DNA of 64,000 bases from Micromonospora coriariae (GCF_900091455.1 NZ_LT607412.1:2728001-2792000); one strand, 5' to 3'. Shown: positions 7,697-16,937, numbered from the stretch's first letter. Numbers and translations are program-made. Notes: a model not told the origin generated them from the letters alone.

Positions 7697-9232
7697 TCAG
7701 CGGGTCTCGACGGCCGTTCCGTCCACGGCCGCGGTGCCCTTGCCGGCCGAGGTGCCGTTGCCGTCCACGCCGGACGCCGAGCCGAGCCGGGCCAGCAGGC
7801 CGGCCAGGTCGATCCCGGTCAGGTCGCTGCCCAGCTGGAGTCCCTGGGCCACGTTGCCGGCCACCGACTTCGTCAGCGACGACGCGCCATCGGTGGAGAT
7901 GACGGTCATCTTGTCGATCGCCCCGATCGGTGCGCTGGCCGCCTCGACAACCTGCGGCAGCACCTTGACCAGCAGGTCCAGCACCGCCGCCTCGCCGTAC
8001 GCGGCGAACGCCTCCGCCTTGCGCGCCATCGCGTCCGCCTCGGCCTGGCCCTTCGCCAGGATGGCCGCCGCCTCGGCCTGACCCTCCCGCTCCACCGCCT
8101 CGGCGATCGCGGAGCGCCGGCGCTGCTCGGCCTCACCCTCCTTGGCACCCTCGATCGCGTTCGCCTCGGCGAGCGCGGCCCGTCGGGCCCGCTCGCCCTC
8201 ACCGGTGAGCCGGGCCTGCTCGGCGGAGGCCTGGGCGGCGGCGATGACCGACTGCCGCTGCGCGTCCGCGTGCAGCACCGCCGCGGCGCGGGACGCCTCG
8301 GCCTCCTGCTCGACCTTGTACCGGGCGGCGTCGGCCGGCTTGCGTACCTCGGTGTCCAGTTGGCGCTGCTTGAGCTCGGCGTTGCGCTCGGCCACCTTCT
8401 GCTGCTCGGAGAGGATCGCCTGGTCCCGCTCCGCCTGCGCGAGCGGCCCGGCCGCCGCCGACTTCGCCTTCGCCGCGTCGATCTCCGCCTGGATGCCGGC
8501 CTGCTTGAGGGAGAGGTTCCGGTTCGCCTCGGCGATGGCCTCCTCGGCGAGCAGCCGCTCCTGCTCGGCCTGCTGCCGGGCCCGCGCCTCGGCGATCGCC
8601 GCGTCCTTGAGCACCCGGGCGGCCTCGGGCCGACCCAGGTCCTGGAGGTAGGAGCCCTCGGCCAGGATGTCCTGGAGTTGGAACGTGTCCAGCACCAGAC
8701 CCTGGTTGGTCATCGAGTGCTCGGCCTCCTCCGCCACCGCGCTGGCGAACGCCGCCCGGTCCCGGATGACCTCCTCGACGGTGAGCCGACCGACGATGGA
8801 GCGCAGCGCACCGGCCAGCACCTCCCGCGTGAAGTTGTCGATCTCGTCCTGCTGGTGCAGGAACCGTTGGGCGGCGGCGCGGATCGCGTCCTCGGTGCCG
8901 CCGACCTTCACGATCGCCACGCCGTGCAGGTCGGTGCGGATGCCCTGCTTGCTCACCGCGCCCCGGATGCCGACGTCGATCCTCCGGCTGGACAGGTCGA
9001 GCGACTGGAGCTTCTGCACCACCGGCAGCACGAAGACCGAGGCGCCCAGCACCACCTTCTGGCCGGACATGTCGGTCGACCGGCCGCCGTCGGCGGTCTG
9101 CGTGGTGCGGCCCTTGCGGCCGGTCACGATGAACGCCTCGTTCGGCCCGGCCACCTTGATCCGGGAGAGCACGAAGAACACCAGGACGAGCACGAGGAGG
9201 ACCGCGCCGCCGATGGCGATTAACAGGGGCAT
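7697..9232 (-). CDS. Flotillin-like SPFH-domain membrane scaffold protein
   Basis: This is a 511-residue protein with one N-terminal membrane segment (LLIAIGGAVLLVLVLVFFVL), an SPFH/Band 7 domain at about residues 28-200 (GPNEAFIVTGRKG, DNFTREVLAGALRSIVGRLT, LVLDTFQLQDI) and a long Ala/Glu/Arg-rich coiled coil at ~205-410. The C-terminus (LLVKVLPQVVEAASAPIGAI, then MTVIST) is typical of flotillins such as B. subtilis FloT. These proteins oligomerise in membrane microdomains. The gene lies 27 nt downstream of a NfeD-like gene on the same strand, the usual yuaF-floT type partnership, so the two are probably co-transcribed. A ribosome binding site (aaaggag-like) precedes ATG 9232. Confidence 0.92.
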   Translation of the reverse strand: MPLLIAIGGAVLLVLVLVFFVLSRIKVAGPNEAFIVTGRKGRTTQTADGGRSTDMSGQKVVLGASVFVLPVVQKLQSLDLSSRRIDVGIRGAVSKQGIRTDLHGVAIVKVGGTEDAIRAAAQRFLHQQDEIDNFTREVLAGALRSIVGRLTVEEVIRDRAAFASAVAEEAEHSMTNQGLVLDTFQLQDILAEGSYLQDLGRPEAARVLKDAAIAEARARQQAEQERLLAEEAIAEANRNLSLKQAGIQAEIDAAKAKSAAAGPLAQAERDQAILSEQQKVAERNAELKQRQLDTEVRKPADAARYKVEQEAEASRAAAVLHADAQRQSVIAAAQASAEQARLTGEGERARRAALAEANAIEGAKEGEAEQRRRSAIAEAVEREGQAEAAAILAKGQAEADAMARKAEAFAAYGEAAVLDLLVKVLPQVVEAASAPIGAIDKMTVISTDGASSLTKSVAGNVAQGLQLGSDLTGIDLAGLLARLGSASGVDGNGTSAGKGTAAVDGTAVETR

Positions 9233-9259
9233 GAAAGGAGTCCTGTCTGCGAGAAGTGG

Positions 9260-9772
9260 TCAGTAGGTCTCGACGTGCACGCTGGTCTCACTGAGCGCCT
9301 GCACGACGAAGACCTGGGCGCCGACCGGGATCGGCTGGTCGGCGCGGGCGTTGAGCTTGACCGGCTGCCCGGCGACGAGCACCCGGACCTCGCCGTAGCC
9401 GTCGACGGGCACCGGGGTGACCACCAGGCCGAGCGCGCCGACCAGGTCGTCACGGGTGGGGGTGGGGTCGGTGCGCATGTTCCGCGCCGCCCGGCTCAGC
9501 CGGGACGCCAACCACCCGGTGGGCACGGCGGCGACCAGGCCGCCGGCCGCGGCGCCCGCGATCATGCCGGGTGTACGCGCACCGAGCAGTTCGTTGACGA
9601 TGGCCGCGCCGAACCCGAACGCACCGGCGAAGCCGGCGACCGTCTCGGTCGAGATCGGCCCGTCCACGTCGGCGTGCCCGAAGTGCAGCAGCTCGGTGCC
9701 GAGCAGGGCGAGCGCCAGCACTCCGACACCTGCCCCGCCGATGATCAGAAAGATGAGCGTCCCCGTTGCCAC
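9260..9772 (-). CDS. NfeD/YuaF-like membrane protein, flotillin partner
   Basis: This small membrane protein (170 residues from GTG 9772; another GTG at 9781 is possible) has an N-terminal membrane segment (LIFLIIGGAGVGVLALALLG), a second hydrophobic region (AGAFGFGAAIVNELL, PGMIAGAAAGGLVAAVPTG) and a C-terminal soluble OB-like barrel (VGALGLVVTPVPVDGYGEVRV ending VQALSETSVHVETY). That layout matches NfeD-type proteins paired with flotillins. It is read before the flotillin gene on the same strand with a 27-nt gap. It should act as an accessory of the flotillin assembly in the membrane. Neither candidate start has a clear ribosome binding site. Confidence 0.78.
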   Translation of the reverse strand: MATGTLIFLIIGGAGVGVLALALLGTELLHFGHADVDGPISTETVAGFAGAFGFGAAIVNELLGARTPGMIAGAAAGGLVAAVPTGWLASRLSRAARNMRTDPTPTRDDLVGALGLVVTPVPVDGYGEVRVLVAGQPVKLNARADQPIPVGAQVFVVQALSETSVHVETY

Positions 9773-9823
9773 GACCTGCACGGTATCGATATCGCGCAAC
9801 GCCCGGCAGCCCAGCAGGACGCG

Positions 9824-9960
9824 ATGATGATCTACCGGATCGAGCCGGCCGCAAGCTCTATCTCGGCTTCCGGAATCGCGACCGGGCGCGGGCCGAGCGG
9901 GCCGCGGCGGCGGAGGCGTTCCGGGCGGCCGAGGAGTGGCGTTCGGCCCGACGCTGGTAG
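9824..9960 (+). pseudogene. Possible small CDS, frame-shifted or with an unusual start
   Basis: Two adjacent ATG codons (9824, 9827) preceded by agcagga open a frame MMIYRIEPAA, but the codons that look protein-like lie in the -1 frame just downstream: RKLYLGFRNRDRARAER and EAFRAAEEWRSARRW, ending at TAG 9958-9960. That segment is basic, helical and has strongly G/C-ending third positions. Joined by one frameshift the two halves would make a ~45-residue protein. Either this is a disrupted small gene, a frameshift in the read, or chance. It lies between the divergent NfeD gene and ogt. No function can be given. Confidence 0.3.
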
Positions 9961-10000
9961 CCGGGCCGGCAACGGCCTCCGCGTCAGGGAGAATGGGTGG

Positions 10001-10480
10001 ATGCGCTGGACTGTGCTCGACTCTCCGATCGGCGAGTTTTCTGTGGCGAGCGACGGCGCGAGCGTCTGCGGCACCCACTTCGGTCGGGTTGAGGCAGCGG
10101 TCGACGAGCCCGACCACGCGTTGTCCCGGCAGGCCGTCGCCGAGCTGCGGGCGTACTTCTCCGGTGAGCTCACCGGGTTCACCGTTCCGGTGTCGATTCC
10201 GCGAGGGTCGGAGTTCGAGCGGGCGGTGTGGCGGGAGATGACCCACATCCCGTACGGCGAGACGCTGACGTACGGCGAGGTGGCGCGCCGGGTCGGTGAT
10301 CCCGGGGCGGCCCGGGCGGTGGGCGTGGCCTGCAACCGGAACCCGGTCCCGGTGATCGTGCCGTGTCACCGGATCGTCGGTGCCGGTGGGAAGCTGGTCG
10401 GCTTCGGTGGTGGCCTGCCCCGCAAGGTCACGCTGCTGGAGCTGGAGGCCCGGGTGGCCCTGCAACGCGCCTGGTCCTGA
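10001..10480 (+). CDS. ogt: Methylated-DNA-protein cysteine methyltransferase
   Basis: This 159-residue protein removes alkyl groups from O6-methylguanine in DNA by transferring them to its own cysteine. The active site is the VIVPCHRIVG motif near residue 125, with the helix-turn-helix segment FERAVWREMTHIPYGETLTYGEVA before it and GKLVGFGGGLPRKVTLLELE after, both diagnostic of Ogt/MGMT. The start at ATG 10001 (MRWTVLDSPIGEF) matches the usual N-terminus. It is a suicidal DNA repair protein standing alone here, convergent with ino1 across a perfect hairpin. A GAGAAT just upstream might serve as -10 for a leaderless transcript. Confidence 0.95.
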   Translation: MRWTVLDSPIGEFSVASDGASVCGTHFGRVEAAVDEPDHALSRQAVAELRAYFSGELTGFTVPVSIPRGSEFERAVWREMTHIPYGETLTYGEVARRVGDPGAARAVGVACNRNPVPVIVPCHRIVGAGGKLVGFGGGLPRKVTLLELEARVALQRAWS

Positions 10481-10512
10481 CCCCGGCCGGCCCGGCCCGC
10501 TGCTGGACGCGG

Positions 10513-10544
10513 CGAGGGCCGGGTCCGTACGGACCCGGCCCTCG
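10513..10544. terminator. Perfect palindromic terminator between ogt and ino1
   Basis: Two 16-nt arms, CGAGGGCCGGGTCCGT (10513-10528) and its exact complement (10529-10544), meet with no spacer, giving a hairpin with a 4-nt loop between two convergent genes. No U-tract follows. Confidence 0.8.
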
Positions 10545-10565
10545 GCCGTGCTGATGCTCAGCGGG

Positions 10566-11645
10566 TCAGCGCGCGACCTCGCCGGCGATGAACTCCTCGA
10601 CGGCCTGGTGGGCGTCGTGGTCGGCGTACTGCACAGGCGGGGACTTCATGAAGTACGACGAGGCCGACAGGATCGGGCCGCCGATCTTCCGGTCCAGCGC
10701 GATCTTCGCGGCGCGAACCGCGTCGATGATGACGCCGGCCGAGTTCGGAGAGTCCCACACCTCGAGCTTGAGCTCGGCGTTGAGCGGGGTGTCGCCGAAC
10801 GAGCGGCCCTCCAGGCGGATGTACGCCCACTTGCGGTCGTCCAGCCACGGCACGTGGTCCGACGGGCCGATGTGCACGTCGCTCTTGCTCATCTCGTGCG
10901 GGATCTGCGAGGTGACCGACTGGGTCTTCGAGATCTTCTTCGAGACCAGCCGCTTGCGCTCCAGCATGTTCATGAAGTCCATGTTGCCGCCGAAGTTGAG
11001 CTGGTACGTGCGCAGCAGCTCGACGCCGCGGTCCTCGAAGAGCTTCGCCAGGGCGCGGTGCACGATGGTGGCGCCGACCTGGCTCTTGATGTCGTCACCG
11101 ACGATCGGCAGGCCCGCGTCGGTGAACTTCTGAGCCCACTCCGGGTCGGAGGCGATGAAGACCGGCAGGGCGTTGACGAACGCGCAGCCGGCGTCGATCG
11201 CGGCCTGGGCGTAGAACTTCGCGGCCTGCTCGGAGCCGACCGGGAGGTAGCAGACGACGACGTCGACCTGCGCGTCGCGCAGCGCCTGCGCCACGTCGAC
11301 GGGAGTGGCGTCGGATTCCTCGACGATCTCGCGGTAGTACTGGCCCAGACCGTCGAAGGTCGGACCGCGCTGCACGCTGACGCCGGTCGGCGGCACGTCG
11401 CAGAGCTTGATCGTGTTGTTCTCGCTGGCGACGATCGCCTCCGCGAGGTCCATGCCCACCTTCTTGGCGTCCACGTCGAACGCCGCGACGAACTCCACGG
11501 CGGAGACGTGGTAGTCGCCGAAGGCGACGTGCATGAGACCCGGGACGCGGTCGTTCGGGTCGGCATTCCGGTAGTACTCGACGCCCTGAACAAGGGACGA
11601 GGCGCAGTTACCCACACCGACGATGGCGACGCGGACGGAGCCCAT
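10566..11645 (-). CDS. ino1: Inositol-1-phosphate synthase
   Basis: This 359-residue enzyme converts glucose 6-phosphate to inositol 1-phosphate with bound NAD, feeding phosphatidylinositol and mycothiol synthesis. The NAD motif [16 protein letters not shown] is at the N-terminus, and the catalytic region contains [26 protein letters not shown] and [12 protein letters not shown]. Length matches actinobacterial Ino1 (M. tuberculosis 367). The start at ATG 11645 is supported by gaaggagg 8 nt upstream; a second in-frame start 9 codons earlier lacks this support. It lies 23 nt downstream of the padR gene on the same strand, so it is probably in the same operon and controlled by the palindrome at 12352-12374. 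Confidence 0.95.
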   Translation of the reverse strand: MGSVRVAIVGVGNCASSLVQGVEYYRNADPNDRVPGLMHVAFGDYHVSAVEFVAAFDVDAKKVGMDLAEAIVASENNTIKLCDVPPTGVSVQRGPTFDGLGQYYREIVEESDATPVDVAQALRDAQVDVVVCYLPVGSEQAAKFYAQAAIDAGCAFVNALPVFIASDPEWAQKFTDAGLPIVGDDIKSQVGATIVHRALAKLFEDRGVELLRTYQLNFGGNMDFMNMLERKRLVSKKISKTQSVTSQIPHEMSKSDVHIGPSDHVPWLDDRKWAYIRLEGRSFGDTPLNAELKLEVWDSPNSAGVIIDAVRAAKIALDRKIGGPILSASSYFMKSPPVQYADHDAHQAVEEFIAGEVAR

Positions 11646-11668
11646 AGCGTCTGCCTCCTTCTTTTCTG

Positions 11669-12307
11669 TCACGGCCGCTCTTTCCTGGTCTCTCCAGGCG
11701 GAGGCGGGCTGTTGTCTTCTCGTCGGCCACCGGCCGTCCCGATGTTCGGGACCGTCGGGGCTCGGCCGGAGCGCTCGTTGGCGATGAGCTCCTCCAGCCA
11801 GCGGACCTCACGCTCACAGGCGTCAAGGCCGTGGCGCTGCAGTTCCAGTGTGTAAGCGTCGAGGCGCTCGGCCGCCCGGCCCAGCACGTCACGAAGCCCT
11901 TCGCGACGTTCCTCGATCTTGCGGCGGCGACCCTCCAGAATGCGCAGTCGGGTCGCCTGGTCGGTCCGGGCGAAGAACGCGAAGTGCACTCCGAAGCCCG
12001 TGTCGTCGTACGTCTCGGGCCCGGCCTGCGCGATCAGCTGGGCGAAGCGTTCCTTGCCTTCGGCGGTGATTTTGTAGACCACCCGACCTCGTCGGCTGGT
12101 CAGCGCGGGAACCTCCTCGGCGGTGGCGGGTGTCTCGGCGGCTTCGGTGATCCATCCCGCCGCCTGCAACCTGCGCAGGGTCGGGTAGAGCGAGCCGTAG
12201 CTGATCGCCGCCCGGATCGCGCCGAGTTTGGCGGTCAGCTCCTTGCGCAGCTCATAGCCGTGCATCGGAGACTCCTGCAGGAGGCCGAGGATGGCGAACT
12301 CAAGCAC
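11669..12307 (-). CDS. PadR-family transcriptional regulator
   Basis: This 212-residue protein has the PadR winged-helix domain at its N-terminus ([58 protein letters not shown]) and a helical C-terminal dimerisation domain ([37 protein letters not shown]). It precedes ino1 with a 23-nt gap, so it is the likely regulator of inositol synthesis here. A perfect 23-bp palindrome 45 nt before its start is the obvious autoregulatory operator. The effector is unknown. The C-terminus carries a Pro-rich tail of ~25 residues. Confidence 0.92.
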   Translation of the reverse strand: MLEFAILGLLQESPMHGYELRKELTAKLGAIRAAISYGSLYPTLRRLQAAGWITEAAETPATAEEVPALTSRRGRVVYKITAEGKERFAQLIAQAGPETYDDTGFGVHFAFFARTDQATRLRILEGRRRKIEERREGLRDVLGRAAERLDAYTLELQRHGLDACEREVRWLEELIANERSGRAPTVPNIGTAGGRREDNSPPPPGETRKERP

Positions 12308-12351
12308 TGCGCCACCCTCTCTTTACCCCCGGCGCGAAGTGGTAACCGCCG

Positions 12352-12374
12352 CGATGTATCGGACCGATACATCG
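12352..12374. promoter_or_regulatory. Perfect 23-bp palindrome, probable PadR operator
   Basis: CGATGTATCGG (12352-12362), a central A, then the exact complement CCGATACATCG (12364-12374). It contains ATGTAT...ATACAT, the spacing and half-sites recognised by PadR-type regulators. It lies between padR (start 12307, leftward) and the DUF5318 gene (start 12483, rightward), so it may control one or both. Confidence 0.7.
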
Positions 12375-12469
12375 CACGTTAGCGGCTTGAGGATGCCAGG
12401 GCAAACCCCCGTTCCGGGGTGCTGTCGTCACGGATCGTGAGCACGGTCGCCTGGTCGGGCCGGACCGCG

Positions 12470-12475
12470 TACCCT
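12470..12475 (+). promoter_or_regulatory. -10 box for a leaderless DUF5318 transcript
   Basis: TACCCT ends 7 nt before the ATG at 12483 with no ribosome binding site in between. Confidence 0.5.
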
Positions 12476-12482
12476 TCTCCGC

Positions 12483-12932
12483 ATGCGTACGCAGCGCCAG
12501 GTCGTCGACTACTCGCTCCAGAAGCGAGCGGTGCTGCGTGAGCTCCTGGCCGGCCGGGTCGGCACGTACGACGTCTGCGACGCGTCGCCGTACCTGAAGA
12601 ACGCCGCTCGGTTCCACGGCGAGCCGACCGAACGGCGCTGCCCCATCTGCCGCAGCGAGAACCTGACACTCGTCCACTACATTTACGGTGACGAGCTCAA
12701 GCAGTCCGCCGGCCAGGCTCGGACACTGACCGAGCTGCCCGTGCTGGCGATGACACTGCGTGAGTTCCAGGTCTTCGTGGTGGAGGTGTGCCTCGGCTGC
12801 GACTGGAACCATCTCGTCGAGCAGTACCTGCTCGGCCGGGACGGTCTCACCGGCGAGGGCGAAGGCACCAGCGAGCAGAACGCGGCGGGCGCCGGTGGCG
12901 CCGGCCGGCGGAGGCGAGAGGCGCAACGGTGA
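12483..12932 (+). CDS. DUF5318 zinc-ribbon protein
   Basis: This 149-residue protein belongs to the actinobacterial DUF5318 family as far as its sequence shows: RVGTYDVCDASPYLKNAARFHG, then RRCPICRSENLTLVHYIYGDEL and VVEVCLGCDWNHLVEQYLLG. The CPIC and CLGC pairs suggest one bound zinc. The C-terminal 30 residues are a low-complexity Gly/Ala/Arg tail. Its role is unknown; in actinobacteria this family typically sits beside the class A penicillin-binding protein gene, as here (ponA starts about 200 bp downstream), which hints at an envelope-related or regulatory job. The start is the ATG right after the -10 box. Confidence 0.85.
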   Translation: MRTQRQVVDYSLQKRAVLRELLAGRVGTYDVCDASPYLKNAARFHGEPTERRCPICRSENLTLVHYIYGDELKQSAGQARTLTELPVLAMTLREFQVFVVEVCLGCDWNHLVEQYLLGRDGLTGEGEGTSEQNAAGAGGAGRRRREAQR

Positions 12933-13129
12933 TCTCAGCTGGTTCGACCGGCCCCGGGGCCGTAGACGCTACCCGGGACGGCCGACCGCTCGTTGGTCTG
13001 ATTGGCCCGATTGATACTGCAATGACCTCGGCGAACCGGCACCCCCGTGCCGGTGCCCAGGGTGAAGCAACTCACGGCAACCGGGTGGCGGCGCAGTCGC
13101 GCCCCACCGCGACCGGCAGGGTGTGAGGA

Positions 13130-16030
13130 ATGAACTCGTACGGCGATCCCAGTTCTGCGCGCGGGCGGGCCCAGTATTCGGGCCCGGACGGTGACCCCGG
13201 ACCGGGCGCGGACGACGCGTACCGCCGATCCGGCGGTGACTCCCGGGGGAGCGGATGGTCGGCCTCCGAGGCCGCGGCGTCCCCCGCTCGTGCTTCGGTG
13301 ACACCGCGGGCCGCCGGTGGGCGGGCCTCGGTGGGTGGCTCGGCCGCGGTGCCGCCGCGCGGCGGTGCGCCCGCCGGATCCGCCTCGGTGGGCTCGGCCG
13401 CGCCGGGCCGGGCCGGGCGGGCGTCGGTGCCGGTGTCGCCGGCACCCGGCGTGGCCGCCGGTCGTGCCGGCGCGGGCCGGGCCTCGGTGCCCGTGTCCCC
13501 GGCGCCGGGCGCACCGGCCGGTCGCGCCACGGTCGGCGCCGCCTCCGTCGGCACCGCCTCGGCGGGCCGGGCCAGTGTCGGGTCGGCATCCGTCGGCGGC
13601 CGGGCCGCGGTGGCCCGGGCGAGCGTCTCACCGGTCGCCGGCGGCCCGGGTGCCCCCGGCGGGCCTGGCGGGCCGAACGGTCCGGGTCGCGGTGGCCGGG
13701 GCGGTCGCGGTCCGGGTGACCCCGGCGCGGCGGCCCGGGCGAAGAAGCGCAAGCGGATCAACCTGCTGATCGCCGGGTTCGCGGTCTTCATCATGCTCGC
13801 CGGCGTCGGCGTGGTCGGCTTCACCTACTACTCGACAAACGTCGTGCTGCCCGACGAGATCACCCCACCGCAGGCGACCACCCTGTACGCGTTCGACAAC
13901 AAGACCCCCATCGCCAAGGTGGGCGATCAGAACCGCACCCTGGTCACCATCGACCAGATTCCGGAGTGGGTGCAGAACGCGGTGGCCGCCGCCGAGGACC
14001 GGAACTTCTACCGGCACTCCGGTGTGGACTACAAGGGCATCGCACGGGCCGGCTGGAACAACCTCTCCGGCGGCGACAAGCAGGGTGCCTCCACCATCAC
14101 CCAGCAGTACGCGCGCAACGCCTACGACAACCTGAAGGACGACACCTACGCCCGGAAGGTGAAGGAGGCGATCCTCGCCTCCAAGCTCAACGACGAGTAC
14201 ACCAAGCCGGAGATCATGCAGCACTACCTCAACGTGATCTACTTCGGCCGCGGCGCGTACGGCATCGAGGCCGCGGCGCAGACCTACTTCGGCAAGTCGG
14301 TGAAGGACCTCAAGCCGGACGAGGGCGCGGTGCTCGCCGCCCTGATCAAGCAGCCGGAACCGAGCGCCACCCACCAGGGGTACGACCCGGCGATCAACCG
14401 GCCCGCCGCCGAGGACCGCTGGAACTACGTGATCGACGGCATGGTCAAGGAGGGCTGGCTGGGCGTGCCCGGCAAGCCGGAGCGGCCCGTCGCGTACCCG
14501 AAGAACATCAAGGCCCCGAAGAAGGGCGGCATCGGGATCGACTTCGGCGTCAACACGCCGTACGGCAACGTGATCAACTACGTCCGGGAAGAGATGCGGG
14601 ACAGGGGCATCTGCGTCGACAAGGACACGCAGGTGACCGAAGCCAAGCCGCTCTGCTCCCAGGCGCTGATGGCCGGCGGTTACCGGATCCGCACCACCAT
14701 CGACACCACGATCCAGAAGGCCGCGGTCGAGACGGCCCAGCGCAAGTCCAAGGGCTCCGAGTTGGCGGGCCAGCCGAGCAACCTGATGGCCGCGGTGGTC
14801 GCGATCGACCCGAAGAACGGTCGGGTGCTCGCCTACTACGGCGGTGACAACGGCACCGGCACCGACTACGCCGGCAAGAACACCGACTCCACCGGGGCGA
14901 TCAGCGGCGGTCACTCGCCCGGCTCGAGCTTCAAGATCTATACCCTGGCGGCCGCACTCAAGGCCGGCAAGGCCCTTGAGTCCCGATGGAAGGGCAAGGC
15001 CTTCACGCCGGAGGGCACCAAGTTCAAGGTCAGCAACGCCGGCACGGACGATCCGTCCTGCCACAATTCCTGCACGCTCCGAACGTCCACGCTCAAATCA
15101 CTGAACGTGCCGTTCTACTACGTCACCGAGGACATCGGCGCCGACAAGGTCGTCGACATGGCCAAGCAGGCCGGCGTCACCACCATGTGGCGCACCGACA
15201 CCAACCCGGCCAAGGCCTACGACCTGACCAAGGCCGACCCGAAGGACATCACCCCGGAGCCGTTCTTCAACGTGGTCGGCTACGGCCAGTACCCGATCAC
15301 CGTGTTGGACCACGCCAACGGCGTGGCCACCTTCGCCAACGGGGGCGTCTACAACAAGGCGCACTTCCTCTACTCGGTGGAGAAGCAGAACCCGAACACC
15401 GGCAAGTGGGAGAAGGTGGCCAAGGGCAGCGAGAAGCTGAACTCCCAGCCGCGCATCGACAAGGACGTGGTGGCCGACGTGACGTCGGTGCTGAAGGACT
15501 ACCCGGCCGCCGTCAACCACCGCCTCGACGACGGCCGCAAGGCCGCCTCCAAGACCGGCACCTGGGAACTCAGGGGCGACAGCGAAGACAACGGCGACGC
15601 CTGGATGATCGGCTACACGCCGCAGTTGGCCACCGCGGTATGGGTGGGCAACGTGCAGGCCCGGAAGGCACTCAAGCTCAAGGACGGTCGCAAGGTCAGC
15701 GGTGGAAACCTCCCGGGTGACATCTGGGAGCGGTTCATGGACGAGGCGCTGAAGGACAAGGACAAGCTCGACTTCCCGCCAGCGGCGAACATCGGCGACA
15801 AGGAAGCCGGCAACGGTGAGCCGCCGCCGCCGCCCCCGCCGCCGGCAGGAGGCCTGCCGGGCCTGCCGGGTCAGCCGGGTCAGCCCTGTGATCCGCTGAC
15901 CAACCCCTTCTGCCCGCGTACCGACGGCGGCAACAACGGGGGCGACAACCCGAACGGTCCCGGCCGACCCGGGACAGGCGGCAACGGCGGTGGGCTGTTA
16001 CCCAGCCTGCCACCGACCAACCGGGACTGA
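13130..16030 (+). CDS. ponA: Class A penicillin-binding protein (transglycosylase/transpeptidase)
   Basis: This 966-residue bifunctional peptidoglycan synthase begins with a ~200-residue disordered cytoplasmic region rich in Ala/Gly/Pro/Ser with recurring RASV motifs, then a membrane helix (INLLIAGFAVFIMLAGVGVVGF). The GT51 glycosyltransferase domain follows (AVAAAEDRNFYRHSGVDY, GASTITQQYARNAY, YLNVIYFGRGAYGIEAAA). The transpeptidase domain shows the three active-site motifs SSFK (GHSPGSSFKIYT), SLN (LKSLNVPFY) and KTG (ASKTGTWEL). A Pro/Gly-rich tail holds two cysteines (CDPLTNPFC). It polymerises and cross-links peptidoglycan outside the membrane. gtgagga lies immediately before the ATG. 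A 17-bp perfect hairpin follows the stop. Confidence 0.95.
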   Translation: MNSYGDPSSARGRAQYSGPDGDPGPGADDAYRRSGGDSRGSGWSASEAAASPARASVTPRAAGGRASVGGSAAVPPRGGAPAGSASVGSAAPGRAGRASVPVSPAPGVAAGRAGAGRASVPVSPAPGAPAGRATVGAASVGTASAGRASVGSASVGGRAAVARASVSPVAGGPGAPGGPGGPNGPGRGGRGGRGPGDPGAAARAKKRKRINLLIAGFAVFIMLAGVGVVGFTYYSTNVVLPDEITPPQATTLYAFDNKTPIAKVGDQNRTLVTIDQIPEWVQNAVAAAEDRNFYRHSGVDYKGIARAGWNNLSGGDKQGASTITQQYARNAYDNLKDDTYARKVKEAILASKLNDEYTKPEIMQHYLNVIYFGRGAYGIEAAAQTYFGKSVKDLKPDEGAVLAALIKQPEPSATHQGYDPAINRPAAEDRWNYVIDGMVKEGWLGVPGKPERPVAYPKNIKAPKKGGIGIDFGVNTPYGNVINYVREEMRDRGICVDKDTQVTEAKPLCSQALMAGGYRIRTTIDTTIQKAAVETAQRKSKGSELAGQPSNLMAAVVAIDPKNGRVLAYYGGDNGTGTDYAGKNTDSTGAISGGHSPGSSFKIYTLAAALKAGKALESRWKGKAFTPEGTKFKVSNAGTDDPSCHNSCTLRTSTLKSLNVPFYYVTEDIGADKVVDMAKQAGVTTMWRTDTNPAKAYDLTKADPKDITPEPFFNVVGYGQYPITVLDHANGVATFANGGVYNKAHFLYSVEKQNPNTGKWEKVAKGSEKLNSQPRIDKDVVADVTSVLKDYPAAVNHRLDDGRKAASKTGTWELRGDSEDNGDAWMIGYTPQLATAVWVGNVQARKALKLKDGRKVSGGNLPGDIWERFMDEALKDKDKLDFPPAANIGDKEAGNGEPPPPPPPPAGGLPGLPGQPGQPCDPLTNPFCPRTDGGNNGGDNPNGPGRPGTGGNGGGLLPSLPPTNRD

Positions 16031-16048
16031 CCCGCACCGCCGCGCGAT

Positions 16049-16087
16049 GCCGTCGCCGGCCGGACGACCTGTCCGGCCGGCGACGGC
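16049..16087 (+). terminator. Strong hairpin terminator after ponA
   Basis: Arms of 17 nt, GCCGTCGCCGGCCGGAC (16049-16065) and its perfect complement (16071-16087), with a 5-nt loop GACCT, 18 nt after the ponA stop. Confidence 0.8.
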
Positions 16088-16252
16088 GTTTCCGTACCCG
16101 ATCCGCGAGCCGGGACGGCACGTCGTAAGGCAGGGTGCCTGTGGAGTGCCATCCGGTGTCGCCGGGAAGATGACGCGGCGGTGATGCGGTGGTGACGCGG
16201 CGATGTGAAGGCCGCTTACCATCCGGGCTTCCGATCCGTCAGGAGGCCTGGA

Positions 16253-16771
16253 GTGAGTCCCATCACCGCCAAACCTGCCCGTCTACGACACGCCACTACC
16301 CGGATGCTGTCCACGTTGGCTGCCGTCGCCATCGGCCTCACCGTGAGCCTGGTGGGTGGCCAACAGGCTGCGTTGGCCGCCACCTCCGGGTGCGGAGCGG
16401 TTTGTGACGGCAAGAACCCGGACACCTACATCGCCACGGTGGACGGCAAGAGCATGCGCTGCAACTACCTTGACAACTCGTACACCAAGTACACGGCGAG
16501 GAACGTCGAGTTGCGCTACAGCTCGTTCTGTCGCACCGCCTGGGCCCGGCAGACGGACAGCTTCGGCTACATGTCCGGGGTGGTCGTGGAGAGCTTCAAC
16601 ACCAACGGTTCGCTGCGTAAGCGGTACGACAACGAGCATTGGAGCAATCTGTGGACGCCGATGGTGAACGACAAGGGATACACCGCCCGAGCCTGCTTCT
16701 ACCAGTACGACACCGAGCTCGACCAGGCCGAGGGCCGGCGGCACTACCTGTACTGCACTCCCAAGTTCTGA
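16253..16771 (+). CDS. Secreted DUF2690-like protein
   Basis: This 172-residue protein starts at GTG 16253, six nt after a perfect AGGAGG. It has a Sec signal peptide: basic Arg/His stretch, hydrophobic core (MLSTLAAVAIGLTVSLVGG) and an AALAA cleavage site near residue 43. The mature part GCGAVCDGKNPDTYIATVDG, then VELRYSSFCRTAWARQTDSF resembles the DUF2690 family (secreted, two disulfide-forming cysteine pairs). Five or more cysteines in the mature region fit an exported, disulfide-bonded protein. Function is unknown. It is a single gene between ponA and a membrane glycosyltransferase-like gene. Confidence 0.82.
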   Translation: MSPITAKPARLRHATTRMLSTLAAVAIGLTVSLVGGQQAALAATSGCGAVCDGKNPDTYIATVDGKSMRCNYLDNSYTKYTARNVELRYSSFCRTAWARQTDSFGYMSGVVVESFNTNGSLRKRYDNEHWSNLWTPMVNDKGYTARACFYQYDTELDQAEGRRHYLYCTPKF

Positions 16772-16937
16772 CCTCGTCCTAGCCCCCCTCAACGCGGTGG
16801 ATTGGCCGGCCCCGGTTCGGGCACCGCACCACGTCGGTGACCGGCCGGCCACTCCCTCCGCACTGCACCAGATCCGCCACGCGACCTGTTCCGGGGAAAC
16901 ATGACGTGATACTGCGAGTACGGCAGGATGCCTTCCC

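Noticed and set aside
16205..16252. Earlier in-frame start of the DUF2690-like gene
   Set aside because: GTG 16253 has a perfect AGGAGG at ideal spacing and gives a normal signal peptide; the upstream codons do not.
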